Shown here one piece after another: positions 43,517-55,648 of a DNA stretch of 64,000 nucleotides (positions are counted from its first letter, which is position 1; each line of letters opens with the position of its first letter). This DNA is from Sacculina carcini. Its lineage: Eukaryota > Arthropoda > Thecostraca > Sacculinidae. Made by a program: the position numbers and the translations under genes. The DNA lies in contig OU696587.1 of assembly GCA_916048095.2 (NCBI GenBank), positions 2,540,579 through 2,604,578 of the forward strand. Reading direction: 5' to 3'. Below the pieces are notes generated by a model, which worked only from the letters and a program-made list of their open reading frames with translations, was not told the DNA's origin and did no database searches.

Positions 43517-46445
43517 GTTTTTTGTTTTTTTGAGACACAAACATATATCTACAAACGCGTACACATATTCACAATACTACAATACAATGGAGACGGCGTT
43601 GCCACGAATGACGGCCAGGCTTATTCGCTGCCGGAGCCAGGCAGTCTCTCACGAAATCGTACCGCTGACACAGTTCTGCGTAGCGCCGCCGCTTTCGGTC
43701 TTCCGCCGCCTGCGCTGCTGCCCCGGGAGTGACCACGTCGTCCAGCAGATGTGTGTCACAGAACATGTTGACGCAGGTCACATCCCAGAGCAGCGACTTT
43801 CCGTGCCGCACCGGGAACACGGTAATTCCGTCGGGTCGGCGGCCGTCGCCACCGTCCAGGCCTCGTGGCTCCAGCACCGCGGCGATTCCTGCCGACGCCA
43901 AACTGCGGCGAATGATGTTGTTCAGCGCCGTGTGGCGTGGTAGGCGACCGGCATTGCGACTGCAGGAGAGGCTATGGTGGACCCACCTGTCAGTTGTGAC
44001 ACCGCAGCGACATCTGTGCGGTTCCTGCACTGCGGCACCAAGTCGCAACGCCACGCCGACTCGCTCGGCTTCGTCAGGCAGCAGCAGGCCGAAGCTAGCG
44101 ACAGGCAGCGCTGAGAGCCAAGCGCCTCTGTGAGGAGCGGTCGCGACCAGGAGGCGGGCTCGGCACAGCTGGTTCGCGCTTCCAAGGATATGTTGTTGGC
44201 GGACGGAGGAAGATCGGTCATCCAGGTGGCGCTGGTTCAGTGGCTAGCTCGTGCTGAAGTCCGGACACATGGTGTCCACGAACTCCTCGATGGCTGCCAC
44301 CAGAGAGCAGGGTCTGTCACCGCTTGTGCGGTGGTTAATGAGACAGACCAAGTCTCCGGTGGATTCGAGCGAGGCGATGTGGGTGGGTAGTGCCACGTCG
44401 CTCAGCTGTCTGGCTCCGATACCTCAGTGGCGGACCGGAAGGAAAGCCTGCAGCCACTGTGCATCCGACATGGCGACATTGCAGCAATCATTGATGGCCG
44501 ATCTCAGCTGCTCGTCGATGTCACCCATTTGTGCGCCGGCCTGGTACACCGGCGCTGCTCTTAGCAGATACATTGCTCGCGGAACCGACGCATACCTGCT
44601 GAGAAACAACAGCGCCGCGTGCGAGCCGATGTTGGATGAGCGCTGAATCAGCAGGGACGTCTTGGCCTTGATTTCTTTCAGTGCCTCTGCAATGCCGCCA
44701 GTCTGCACTGGTGCGCCGAGCAGATGCAGGTCGGAGAGCGGCGTGATCGTGGCTGAAGCGAGCAGTGATGTGGCGGCAGCGGTCGGGTGCTCGGTCTCAC
44801 GAGCTCGCATTTACCAGCGTTGAGCTCTAGGTCAATGCTGCCGAGCGCCGGTACCAAGCGGTTCACGTCCGCAAGCACGACATCTCTGGGGCCTGCCAGT
44901 GTGGCGTCGTCCAGGTACCACACGTTCAGAGGCGACTGGAGCGATTGGGCCACTGGGTCGAAGGCGAGGGCGAACAGCACGGACCCTAGCAGATCACCCT
45001 GCTGTACATCGCGACAGGACCGGATTCGCGTGGTGTCGTGGTACAGCGGGGTTGGCTGGCCGTACGCCTGCTGGACGAGCGGCATTGCTGCGGGGAAACG
45101 ACGGGAGACTTCGTCGATCAGCGCGCGCCGACTGACGGTGTTGAAGGCGTTGGTCACATCCAGCTTCAGCAGAATGTGAACATACCGACCGTCAGCCTCA
45201 TTGACAAAGGCGCGCGTGTCGTGGACGGCCGCTTCGCAGCCCAGCTTGCACCCCACTCCGAGCTGCTGCTGTGCGACTGCGCTCGTCATTTTGCCAGCGA
45301 TCAGTTTGCTGGCGAGGCGCCGTAAAACACTGCCGACGGCTACTGGGCGCAGCCCGCCGGACTTCTTGCGCAATATAGTCGCGCGCTGTAGAATGCGCCG
45401 AGCACGAAGTCCGGTATGCGACCCTGTACACAACAATTGCACAGCTGCGCGCCCGATTCAGCCGTCTGTGGCGCGATGAGCTGGCGGAGATGTAGCGGCC
45501 GTATTCCGTCCAGTCCTCCCGATGAGCCTTTGGGCATCGAGTGCACGACGAAGCGGATCTCGTGCTCCTCAATAATCGGCAGTGTTTTGGCATCATGCAT
45601 CTGCTGCTCGCCCGGCAATGCAGGCGGGTGCTTGCGCTCGAGCTCAGCGGTCACTGCCTCGTCGTCCCCGGCCAAGCAGTCGCTGGATGTCAGCAGGCGG
45701 AGAGCTGCACCAATGTCTCCATCGGCGCACTTGGCTCTGACGCCGCGGGATCTGGCCTTGTTTTCGTCGTGCTGTGATCGCATTCGGTTTTGTGTGCCCC
45801 GCTTCTTCCTTGCTGCTGCGTCGGAGCTGATCGGACCCATCAAGGCCAATGACAGCAGCTTCCACCAGACCGAGAGGGAGCGCTGTTCCAGAGCCGCCGT
45901 GATGTGCTGTGCGAGATCGGCTGTAACCCGATGACGCAACGCACGTGGGACATGCTGACGCACTCGGCGTTGCTGTCTGAGCTCAGCAAGAGCCGCAGCC
46001 AGGTCTGCCGGAGTAGCGGTGTTGTTACCGTCGGCTGGCGTCCACGTCGCCATCCGCACCGCGGCTCTGCATGCAGGCCCCGCAATGCCACAACGGCAAG
46101 ACGTCGGCTTGTGCCCGGGTGATTCCCACGCAAATGAGGTGGAAAAACCACTCACATTGCGCACAAGAAATCACTCGCCTTCTGATGTTGGCAGGGCCGC
46201 AGTGATGGCAGGCCTGCGCGGGGTCGGATCCTGTGTCTGCGCTGGGGGTTCGCTCGACCTGTACCCCGACCGCTAGACATCGTGCGAGACGGCACGGCGC
46301 GCACGATCGGTCGCGCGGAGTGAGACGGCAGCTGCCCCCGCGGTGGCACTGTCCCTGTCGTTGACTGTTGTCCTGGTGTCGCCGCCAGAAAATGTCACAC
46401 GCTCTACAGGCCACATTGTGCGTTTGTCGCACTCGGTTTGTGTGC
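43517..46445 (-). mobile_element. PHD-finger / RT / restriction-like endonuclease LINE, copy 1
   Basis: Minus-strand domain order: a PHD finger (C-X2-C ... ISCAQCEWFFHLICVGIT ... WHCGAC, 46210-46073), then a linker. Next are RT motifs (MPKGSSGGLDGIRPLHLRQL, KSGGLRPVAVGSVLRRLASK, LKLDVTNAFNTVSRRALIDE, VWYLDDATLAG, LNAGKCEL). The C-terminal end has a Cys/His site (CRCGVTTDRWVHHSLSC) and a PD-(D/E)xK type endonuclease pattern RPDGITVFPVRHGKSLLWDV at 44054-43569. Such an endonuclease after the RT marks the R2/NeSL-type LINE group. Frameshifts in linker and RT inactivate it. It lies in a (GT)n tract with a GTGTGCGTGTGT-type repeat on both sides, compatible with a target duplication. The same locus in duplicate 2 is empty. 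Confidence 0.82.
43569..44054 (-). pseudogene. Endonuclease end of the PHD/RT LINE, copy 1
   Basis: A 161-codon frame contains the Cys/His site, the block LPRHTALNNIIRRSLASAGI, and RPDGITVF followed after 12 residues by LWDVT, the spacing of a PD-(D/E)xK nuclease. A Cys-rich HLLDDVV and Arg-rich end follow. In related LINEs this nuclease nicks the target DNA to prime reverse transcription. Confidence 0.75.
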
Positions 46446-46989
46446 GTGTGTGTGTGTGCAATTCTGTGGCGGTCGCAGAAATTCAGTACGATGACGGAAA
46501 ATGACTACACATCAAAGCGTTCAACAACAGACAGTGAATCAGTGAGATCCAGGATAATCCAGAATCATAATCCTAGTTAGAATATGGATAACTTCCACAA
46601 TCGAGTTGAATTCATTCAATCGATTATTCGAAATGTTAGTACGCTATTGAATGTAGTAATTCATGCACAGTTTTATCAGGAAATGAAGCGTGATGCTCGT
46701 GGATTTTAGCGTGTCTTCAAACATTACCAAACACTTCTTAATTTGGTCAATTGATCATATTGAAGTTCATTTGGCCAATAATCACATGAATTACCTAAAT
46801 CGAAAGCATTTTACGGCGCCGTGAAATATTTTTCTGTTTATGCGAGAGCGCCAACCAATAAAAACACGTGAAATAGTATTTTTCTCCGAATACAAAATGG
46901 AGGTTGAAGTAACAGTTTGATTTCAGGTCAATTTGCATTCTGCAAGTATTTCGTGTACTTGGTCGACTGCTACGTGATCTCACTGCATC
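46446..46989 (+). repeat. Segmental duplication, upstream region of gene copy 1
   Basis: The stretch from CAATTCTGTGGCGGTC to the start codon is near-identical to 61370-61909. It holds the presumed 5' region of the membrane-protein gene, including CCAACCAATAAAAACACGTG at about 46851-46870, a CCAAT-like word beside an E-box-like CACGTG. No TATA box stands out. Confidence 0.6.
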
Positions 46990-49900
46990 ATGCTACCAGC
47001 TCAACGCAAACAGTTCGTCAGTGCTCTAGTGCTCCTAGTGCTACTGGAGTGCGTCTACCCTGGCGAGGCAATGGATTGGCGAGGTAAGCGATGCTTCCAC
47101 ACACACATCTAGCATTGCAATGTCGTTTTCCACAAACACAAGATTGCATATGATCAGACTAGGTTTACAGTGTTTGTTTCTCGAATTCTGCAAGTTAAAC
47201 CTCACTTATGATCAACTTGAATACGTGGTATCATCCAGTGTTCATCCAGTGACATCATTCAAAACATGACTAATCTGTTTGTGATTGTGCTTTACAGACA
47301 AGTTCAGAGGCTACGCTGGACCGAAGAGGAAGAAACATCAGGTGCCGCCAATCTACAAGCGCGAGGGATTCCTCAAAATCACTGTGCCCGTAGCTTCAGG
47401 TGAGTGCAACCGTTCACAATTTGAAATGATCTCACTGCATCTTTTTCGATAATCATGGTAATGTTTCAACTCACAGTCTCATGACTTCAGCTGAATTTTC
47501 TACACTCTAACGTCGAATAATAATACCCACTATATATATACAACTATATACCATGTATAATTTCGAGAAATAACTTCACAACTAGCACAAATAAGTTATC
47601 GTGTATTAAACGCATTTTATATTGTGTTGACAGTTTCCATATTCCTGCTGATGTGTCTGCTGTGCTGCACGGGACGTCACGGGTCGTGGTGTTGTGGTCT
47701 GTTCGACGTCAACCCACAGTACATCCCTGATCTCACTGATCTCGAGTCTGGTTCGGTCACAGACTCGTCAAATACCAGCGTCAATGCAATAGAAAACACA
47801 GATCCATCAGCAAGTCAGGTGGATTCCTCCGCCGATGGAAATGTAAACCAGGAGCCCAGCAACAGGCACGATGAAGTTGCCATTGATACGACTGAAGTCA
47901 TCAACGAGCTGGAAAGTCAATTGTCATCTGACAACACCAGCCACACTTTAGTAATGTCGCGCGCCAAGACTAACACCGTTACAAAGCGTATCGATAATCT
48001 CAGCGACCTTCAACTGTCGCAAATACCGCGTTCAGACAGTTCACTCAATGTGGTGGAAGAACCGAGTCATATAAAAATACAGTCTCATTCTTTCATTGAG
48101 AGCGAAAGTGTACCAGAGGCCACAAACAGGGACAGTGACGTTTTCATCGACATGTCTGCAATGCTAGAAGACAACATGATCGATGTCAAACCAAGTGACT
48201 CAGCAAACACCGATAATGAAGTCACGGAAAATACGTCTGTAAACACTCATGTTTCAGACGTCGTCAATCGAGAAGTATCAACTTCTGAGATGAGCCCACA
48301 TGATCATTCAATTAGTTCAGTGCAGCCACGACGATTTGCCACTAAAAACGAGGAAACGAGGATAAATGGTTCCCGAGTGTCATCCCACGAGATAACAGAA
48401 AAAGACAAACAGAACAGGGTGTTGTCGAGCAAAGAAATAAACCCAAACGGGGCAAAACCGAGAGAGACATATCAGTCAAGTATTGCAAGCAGTGAATCAA
48501 TTAGCGCTTCAAAATATATCATAGCTTCGTCACAATCCTCAATCAACACATCGACATCATCCAGAGTCGATCGAATTAGGAGTGCGATTCACGGCCCAGA
48601 TACGAGACAAAGTTCACCGCAAACAAGCAACGGCAATAAAGTCACAAATAGTTCATTGGGACAGCAAAAAATAATCACCCCAATAGCTCGTGACTCAAAC
48701 AACTCAATGTCAAGCTTGTGTGAGGCAGAACAAGCAGATACCGTGTGTGATTCAGTGAGATCAGAACACACCAAAACAGCATCAGTTCCACACACATCCA
48801 GACAGAGTGAACGACGTGCTTCAACAAATAGACCTGGCTCATCCAGCTATATCGTCACGCGGCCAGGACACAACGTCCCTGAAAACAAGGATACACTTGA
48901 TTGCTCCAGAGTGACATCCAATGAAACCACAGAGCATTACAAATACGATAAGTCATCAACGACAATACTGACCTCCAATAGTGAGCTGAGCCAGAATACT
49001 GCAAGCAAAAAACAAACAAGAAATGCAGCAGTCATATCCTCACACCAAAACAGAACTGCCTCATCAACACTCGCACGCCCAGACAAGAGTGTGAGTGTTA
49101 GCAAAACCGATGGCAAAACCAAGTCTCAAGAGCTTGCGCCAGGAAAGACCAGGGATAACGACGCTTGGAGTTCGTTGGATCATTCAGATAGGCTTGTACG
49201 AATGAGCCAAGCGTCCAGTATCTCAATCCCAAATGTGCATGACGCGAGAATACCAAACACTGTGTTGAACTCGGCAAAACCCAAACAAAGCCAGGCCTCA
49301 ATGAGCGCCAGAGAATGTGATGCACGACTTACAAGGCAGAGTACTAACGACAACATTAATTCCATACCACGACCAACACATGCTGTCGTTGAAAACATGG
49401 ATAAACGACGAAGTTGTCGTGTGCCGCCCAATGGACCCACAAAGCAGCTACAGTATGAGCGTGCCCCTTCGGAGGTACTGTCTTCAACCACTAGCATAAG
49501 CCAGAAAAGAAAAAGTGAGCATCATACAAGTATTGCACAAAGACAGTCTGTTGACGTCTCAGAACACGACAGAGCCGAATCAACATGGCTCCTAGGTCAA
49601 GTTAACTGTGCGAGTATCGTCAGAGATGAGCATAAAAACACATCTCTAAAAAAACCTACGCCGAGAGAAAACCGAACTTATGGCGCGGAAAGTTTGCTGG
49701 AACACTCAGAAGCTAGTGTACCAATGATACATGTGCCCAGTGTGAATTCAGTTCAAGTGCCAAGTGAGGATAGAAAACCCAAGGCTGTCTGTGATGCTGA
49801 GAAACTCAAGCACAACATCTCAATTCGACAGCAATCACAACTAAGCAATTGTCGTCTTGAAGCAAAGTCCAGAGGTGACCCGCTGAAAAATGAGAGAATT

Positions 49901-50659
49901 ATCAAAGGTGCAAAGAGTTCTCCGGGAAAACGATCAGAGGTTCAAGCAAACAGTTTCGGCAACGAGGCAACGTCCGATATAGTCAGAGAGCCGGATAACT
50001 ATAATAAAGCAATGACTAATAGACGCACCAAATACTCAAAAACAACAGCAGACAATACGAGGTTAAGCACCAAACTAGACACACAAACGTCCAATGAAAG
50101 CAATGACGGGATTGGCTCACCGAGTGTCCAAGAAAAACACACGAGAAAATCGACTAAATCCGTGCAAGTAAAAGAAAGCGATTTGCTTGGTTCGGTCGAA
50201 AAATCCAGAGCACCCAAGCAAACACCATCAAAAACACAAGAATCCCAGACTAATATTCGGTCACATGAGCCCACCCAGGAATACAACAAAAACGAAAGCC
50301 CATCATTAAAACCTACAAAACAGCAGGCAACTACTGATAGTCATCAACATCTGGCCGAGCGTAACTATAGCACATCACCGCACAGCTACGAAGAAACAGT
50401 CCAAAGATTGGGTCGGAGTCTAGCCAAGCTCAGTCCGGCAGACATAGAACTGACTAACGAATCCACAACTGAAGATAGGCGTCAAAAGGCAGCGTACAAC
50501 CTACTTGAACATATAAAAGAACGGTTCCCGGCGGACAACAATGTGAGCTCGGAAACTCCACCTGCGAGTGCCAATCCCATCTTGAGATGGTTCAGACGTT
50601 CCGAGAACAGTGGAGATGAGAACAGGGCGATCTTTCAAAAATTGTTCCGCAAAAAATAA
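46990..50659 (+). CDS. Unrecognised single-pass membrane protein with long Ser/Thr-rich tail, copy 1
   Basis: Exons are 46990-47083, 47298-47399 and 47634-50659, with standard GT-AG introns of 214 and 234 bases; the product is 1073 residues. Residues 1-28 look like a signal peptide (MLPAQRKQFVSALVLLVLLE, then CVYPGEA). A short basic stretch with KRKKHQVPPIYKREG follows, then a hydrophobic segment (about 58-78, VPVASVSIFLLMCLLCC) that fits one membrane span. A Cys cluster CCGLF comes next, then about 990 residues rich in Ser, Thr, Asn, Lys and Gln, probably disordered and on the far side of the membrane. Degenerate repeats of about 170-180 residues are centred on SRV/CRV motifs at residues 313, 492 and 662. 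The C-terminus holds a possible helix (YNLLEHIKERF) and ends FQKLFRKK. I do not recognise the family. The unbroken 3-kb exon and conserved splice sites in both copies argue for a real gene. Confidence 0.8.
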
Positions 50660-51069
50660 GTGAACACTAGCTTGGGAAATAGTTTACCAAAACCCGACGC
50701 TGCAGCTAGTCGAAACAATAAGGGAGCGAGAAAGAAAATCTGCGTGGTGCTATTGCCACCGCCCCTGCTGAATATTTGTGCTGAATCCAATTGTCGATCC
50801 ATTATTGTTTGACCGGAGGAAGCGCACCCTGGCCCAAACCAGGCCACAGTGAGGAGCCTGGCAAGCACGATACCCCCGCCTTCGAGCGGATAATACCTCA
50901 ACTGAGGGGGGACCTGGAGCCAAGGCCAGGGTGAAATCGAAGGAGGCGACATCTCGTGAACCGATTCAACTGAAAATTTACTCACATAGTCTTCTCATAA
51001 CATGGAACATATTTACCGGTTAGAAACGTAAACATTCTCAAAATAAAATTGTGCATACAAACTAAGAAC
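50660..51069. other. Downstream region of gene copy 1
   Basis: No poly(A) signal is obvious in the first 300 bases; an AATAAA-like word occurs near 51041. The stretch 50800-50960 is GC-rich with AGGGGGGACCTGG and has no coding signature. The LINE begins near 51070. Confidence 0.4.
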
Positions 51070-52777
51070 CAGCCTAGTAAGTATACGCCGTATACGCTGC
51101 TCGCACCAATTACCGTCCTATATCTCTCCTCAGTCTTCCCTCCAAACTCCTTGAATCCGCTATTTCATTGCAACTCTCTCCTTACATCTCTAAATTCCTT
51201 GACCCGTGTCAATCTGGTTTCCGCTCTCCTCACTCTACTGAATCTGTACTTATTTCCTTGTGTAATGATACCCTTTCACACTTCTCCTACCGTCAATCTG
51301 TCCTCGGCTTTTGATCTTGTTAGTCACCCTATTATTATTCGTGATCTTTCCTGTTTGGGTCTATCTTCTTCCGCCCTTTCTCTTCTGAAATCTTACCTCA
51401 CTGATCGTACTTACTCAGTTGACTTCAATTCCTCTACCTCTGCTCACTTCCCTCTTCGATTTGGTGTTCCCCAAGGTTCCGTCCTTGGCCCACTATTATT
51501 TAATCTATATATGTCTTCTCTTTGCCCTGTTCTTCGAAAATATTCCATTACTTTCAAAATCTATGCCGATGACATCCAATTCCTCATTCCTGTCACTCCT
51601 GACACTCCCTCCTTTCTCTCTGATATACTTTCTGAAATTTCCTCATGGGCCGCCTCTCGGCAGCTGTACTTGAAAACTTCTAAGTCTGAGTTCATCGTCC
51701 TCCATCCACCTCGTATTTCACCTCCTCTTCTCCCATTTCCTATCTCAACTGCTGTTCGCAATCTCGGCTCTATCTTTGTCTCTTCGCTCTTCCGCTTTGA
51801 CAATATCGTTTCTGTCGCCCGCACTTGTCGTCTTATTCTGCGCTCTCTCTACCCTATACGTCCCTATCTTGATAAAAATTCCGCCATCACTCTTGTTCAT
51901 ACTCTCATTTTCCCCAGGTTAGACTACTGCAACTCGCTTTACTTTAGTGCTCCTCGTTCTCATCTCTTAATCCTTCAGCGTGTGATCAACCAATCTTGTC
52001 GATTTGTCTTTCATCCTACCTTTTTCTCGCCACACGTCTCACCTACTTTTTCAACTACACTGGCTTCCTATCATCCCACGAACTCATTTTCGCCTTTGCT
52101 CTCTCATTTACAAGCTTCTGCATGATCCTCACCAACCTTCTTATCTTGCTAATCTTTTGTCTCCCACTGACTCACACTCCTCTCGTCGCCGTCTTCCTCT
52201 CGCTTGTCCTCGTGCATCTAATGAATCTTCCTGGTCCTCTAAATCGTTCTTATTTTACGCCCCTCGCTTGTATAATTATCTTCCCTCTCATATCAACCGC
52301 GCCTCTACACTTTGGTCATTCCGCCGTCGGCTTCGCCTGTACCTTTTTGACATTTCATTTGATCCCGTCTCTCACTCTCTCTCTCCTTTCGCCTCTCTGT
52401 GATATTGTTTGAACTATTTCTCCGTTTCATGATTGTTTCAATTCTCCTCGTTGTCTTATTTTTCCCTGTTTTGAGCACAGTTACTGCTTCCTTTCCTTCC
52501 TTGCTGCTTTATTTATTCTATTGTGAAAGTTCTCTGTAATAATTCTCTGTCGATTTTATTGTTCGAACATACCACTTGATTTTTTGGAACTGTGCCCTTT
52601 GTGCTTGTGCTTGCTATTTACCAATTTTGGTTGTTTTGTGACTTCTCTTTCTTTTACTTGCTCATTTCTCCCATATTCTTTACAATTGTCGTTTTATCTC
52701 AATTGATGTTTTCCGTTTTTCGCGCTTGTGTTTTACCGGCGCTATAGCAAATACACGTTGTTGTTGTTGTTGTTGTT
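51070..52777 (+). mobile_element. LINE (CR1/L2-like group), 5'-truncated, with (GTT)n tail
   Basis: Frames contain NYRPISLLSLPSKLLE, SSAFDLVSHPIIIRDL, FGVPQGSVLGPLLFNLYM, FKIYADDIQFLIPV and RLDYCNSLYFSAPRSHLL. These are the ordered motifs of a LINE RT with its thumb and C-terminal parts. A frameshift near 51270 and another near 52060 break the coding region, which ends at about 52400 (FDPVSHSLSPFASL). The 3' untranslated end (52507-52777) is shared with 28796-29070. The split copy at 8930-26135 belongs to the same family. Confidence 0.82.
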
Positions 52778-53044
52778 ACGTGAAAATGCAGACAAGCGGA
52801 AAGAGTTGGTCACATAGTGGTTGAATCAAAGCAGTATTCGACGCCAGGTTGCGAGAAAACCAGTAAAAATTACTCGAAATAATTCAACATAGTAATAGTT
52901 CAAATAACCAATTTTGTAAACAAATTTAGCTAACAATTAACATTAATAAATCATTATAGGAAAACTATGAAATATGATAGTAAAACACCATATTATTCAA
53001 TACACAAACACCTTGAGTGTGACAATTGTTTGTTATAAAACAAA
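52778..53044. other. AT-rich spacer
   Basis: No gene or repeat ends are seen between the LINE tail and the partial PHD/RT LINE copy. Confidence 0.4.
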
Positions 53045-55235
53045 TATTTCACATCAGGCTGCATTTGAGCGGCGTGGTAGTGCCACGTCGCTCAGCCGTC
53101 TGGCTCCGATACCTCCGTGGCGGACCGGAAGGGAAGCCTGCAGCCACTGTGCGTCCGACATGGCGACATTGCAGCAATCACTGATGGCCGATCTCAGCTG
53201 CTCGTCGATGTCACCCATTTGTGCGCGGGCCTGGTACACCGGCGCTGCTCTTAGCAGATACATTGCTCGCGGAACCGACGCATACCTGCTGAGAAACAAC
53301 AGCGCCGGTTGCGAGCCGATGTTGGATGAGCGCTGAATCAGCAGAGACGTATTGACCTTGATTTCTTTCCGTGCCTCTGTAATGCCGCCAGTCTGCACTG
53401 GTGCGCCGAGCAGATGCAAGTCGGAGAGCGGCGTGATCGTGGCTGAAGCGAGCAGTGATGTGGCGGCCGCGGTCGGGTGCTCGGTCTCTGCTGGGCCTAT
53501 GCCAGTGGCTGGACCCAAGCTCACGAGCTCGCATTTACCAGCGTTGAGCTCGAGGTCAATGCTGCCGAGCGCCGGTACTAAGCGGTTCACGTCCGCAAGC
53601 ACGACATCTCTGGGGCCTGCCAGTGTGGCGTCGTCCAGGTACCACACGTTCAGAGTCGACTGGAGCGATTGGGCCACCGGGTCGACGGCGAGGGCGAACA
53701 ACACGGACCCTAGCGGATCTCCCTGCTGTACACCGCGACAGGACCGGATTCGCGTGGTGTCGTGGTACAGCGGGATTGGCTGGCCGTACGCCTGCTGGAC
53801 GAGCGGCAATGCTGCGGGGAAACGACGGGCGACTTCGTCGATCAGCGCGCGCCGACTGACGGTGTTGAAGGCGTTGGTCACATCCAGCTTCAACAGAATG
53901 TGACCATGCCGACCGTCAGCCTCATTGACGAAGACGCGCGTGGCCTGCACGGCCGCTTCGCAGCCCAGCTTGCAGCCCACTCCGAGCTGAACGGGGCGCA
54001 ACTGCTGTGCGACTGCGATCGTCATTTTGCCAGCGATCAGTTTGCTGGCGAGGCGCCGTAAAACACTGCCGACGGCTACTGGGCGCAGCCCGCCGGACTT
54101 CTTGCGCAACGCAATTAGTCACACGCTGTAGAATGCGCCGAGCACGAAGTCCGGGATGCGACCCTGTACACAACAGTTGCACAGCTGCGTCAGTGCCTTC
54201 AGCAGCTGGGCGCCCCATTCAGCCGTCTGTGGCGCGATGAGCTGGCGGAGATGTAGCGGCCGTATTCCGTCCAGTCCACCCGATGAGCCTTTGGGCATCG
54301 AGTGCACGACGGAGCGGATCTCGTGCTCCTCAATATTCGGCAGTGTCTCGGCGTCATGCATCTGCAGCTGCTCGTCCGGCAATGCAGGCGGGTGCTTGCG
54401 CTCGAGCTCAGCGGTCACTGTCTCGTCATCCCCGGCCAAGCAGTCGCTGGATGTCAGCAGGCGGAGAGTTGCACCAATGTCTCTATCGGCGCACTTGGCT
54501 ATGACGCCGCGGGATCTGGCCTCGTTTTCGTCGTGCTGTGATCGCACTCGGTTTTGTGTGCCCCGCTTCTTCCTTGCTGCTGCGTCGGAGCTGATCGGAC
54601 CCGTCAAGGCGTATGACAGCAGCTTCCACCAGACCGAGAGGGAGCGCTGTTCCAGAGCCGCCGTGATGTGCTGTGCGAGGTCGGCTGCCACCCGATGACG
54701 CAACGAACGTGGGACATGCTGACGCAACGAACGTGGGACATGCTGACGCACTCGGCGTTGCTGTCTGAGCTCAGCAAGCGCCCCAGCCAGGTCTGCCGGA
54801 GTAGTGGTGTTGTTACTGTCGGCTGGCGGGTCCACGTCGCCATCGGCACCGCGGCTCTTCATGCAGGCCCCGCAATGCCACAACGGCAAGACGTCGGCTT
54901 GTGCCCGGGTGATTCCCACGCAAGTGAGGTGGAAAAACCGCTCACATTGCGCACAAGAAATCACTCGAAATCTGATGTTGGCAGTGCCGCAGTGATGGCA
55001 GGCCTGCGCGGGGTCGGATCCCGTGTCTGCGCTGGGGGTTCGCTCGGCCTGTACCCCGACCGCTAGACATCGCGCGAGACGGCACGGCGCGCACGATCGG
55101 TAGCGCGGAGTGAGACGGCAGCTGCCCCCGCGGTCGCACTGTCCCTGTCGCAGACTTTTGTCCTTGTGTCACCGCCAGAAAATGTCACGCTCTGCAGAGG
55201 GACACATTGTGCGTTTGTCGCACTCCGTTTGTATG
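53045..55235 (-). mobile_element. PHD/RT LINE, copy 2, lacking the endonuclease end
   Basis: It is near-identical to 44394-46440 and in places better preserved. An intact 351-codon RT frame (54109-53054) has GVQQGDPLGSVLFALAVDP and VWYLDDATLAG (YLDD at 53641-53630). A 281-codon frame (54964-54119) covers the second half of the PHD finger and the linker, with a duplicated RQHVPRSL unit. The sequence stops at about 53075, just past the RT, without the Cys/His site or nuclease. LINEs normally lose the 5' end, so this 3' loss suggests that the copy came with a DNA duplication of the copy 1 locus. Confidence 0.8.
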
Positions 55236-55264
55236 TGTGTGTGTGTGTGTGTGCGTGTGTGTGT
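55223..55264. repeat. (GT)n tract, left of element F
   Basis: It links the 5' end of LINE copy 2 to the 5' LTR of element F. The tract continues at 61028-61059 on the other side of the element. Confidence 0.85.
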
Positions 55265-55648
55265 TGCAGTTGTATTGTTCGTATAACTTGATATATGCTG
55301 TGTATATATATGTATGTGTGTATGCATGTATGTATGTATGTATGTATGTGCGTGTGTACAAGACTGAAGCAGTGATTTTGCAACGGGTCCTGGAATGCTG
55401 ATGCAGCTCGTGTTACACTGTCGGTGCGAGATGTCGGTGATATGCAGAGCGTGTGTGTATGAGTATGAAAGTTGTTGAGTGTATGCGTGCAAGATAACAC
55501 CTGATGTGGTTTCGCGTACTGTATCATGAAGTGAAGGGGAGTCGAGATATGTGTGCTGTGCGAGTGGGAGTGTTTGGTGTGTTCTTGTGAGTGTTACCGG
55601 TTGTGTGGAAATATAATCAAGTTCATTTATTGGAAGCTGCGTGTTACA
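55265..55648 (+). repeat. 5' LTR of element F
   Basis: It starts TGCAGTTGTATTG and ends GTGTTACA, and contains (TATG)n at 55318-55348. It pairs with 59434-61027 after removal of the Helitron. Confidence 0.88.

Noticed and set aside
53054-54109. Intact RT frame as a live host gene or active LINE
   Set aside because: The element lacks its endonuclease end and probably its 3' end, so it cannot be an active LINE. Context shows a duplicated fragment.
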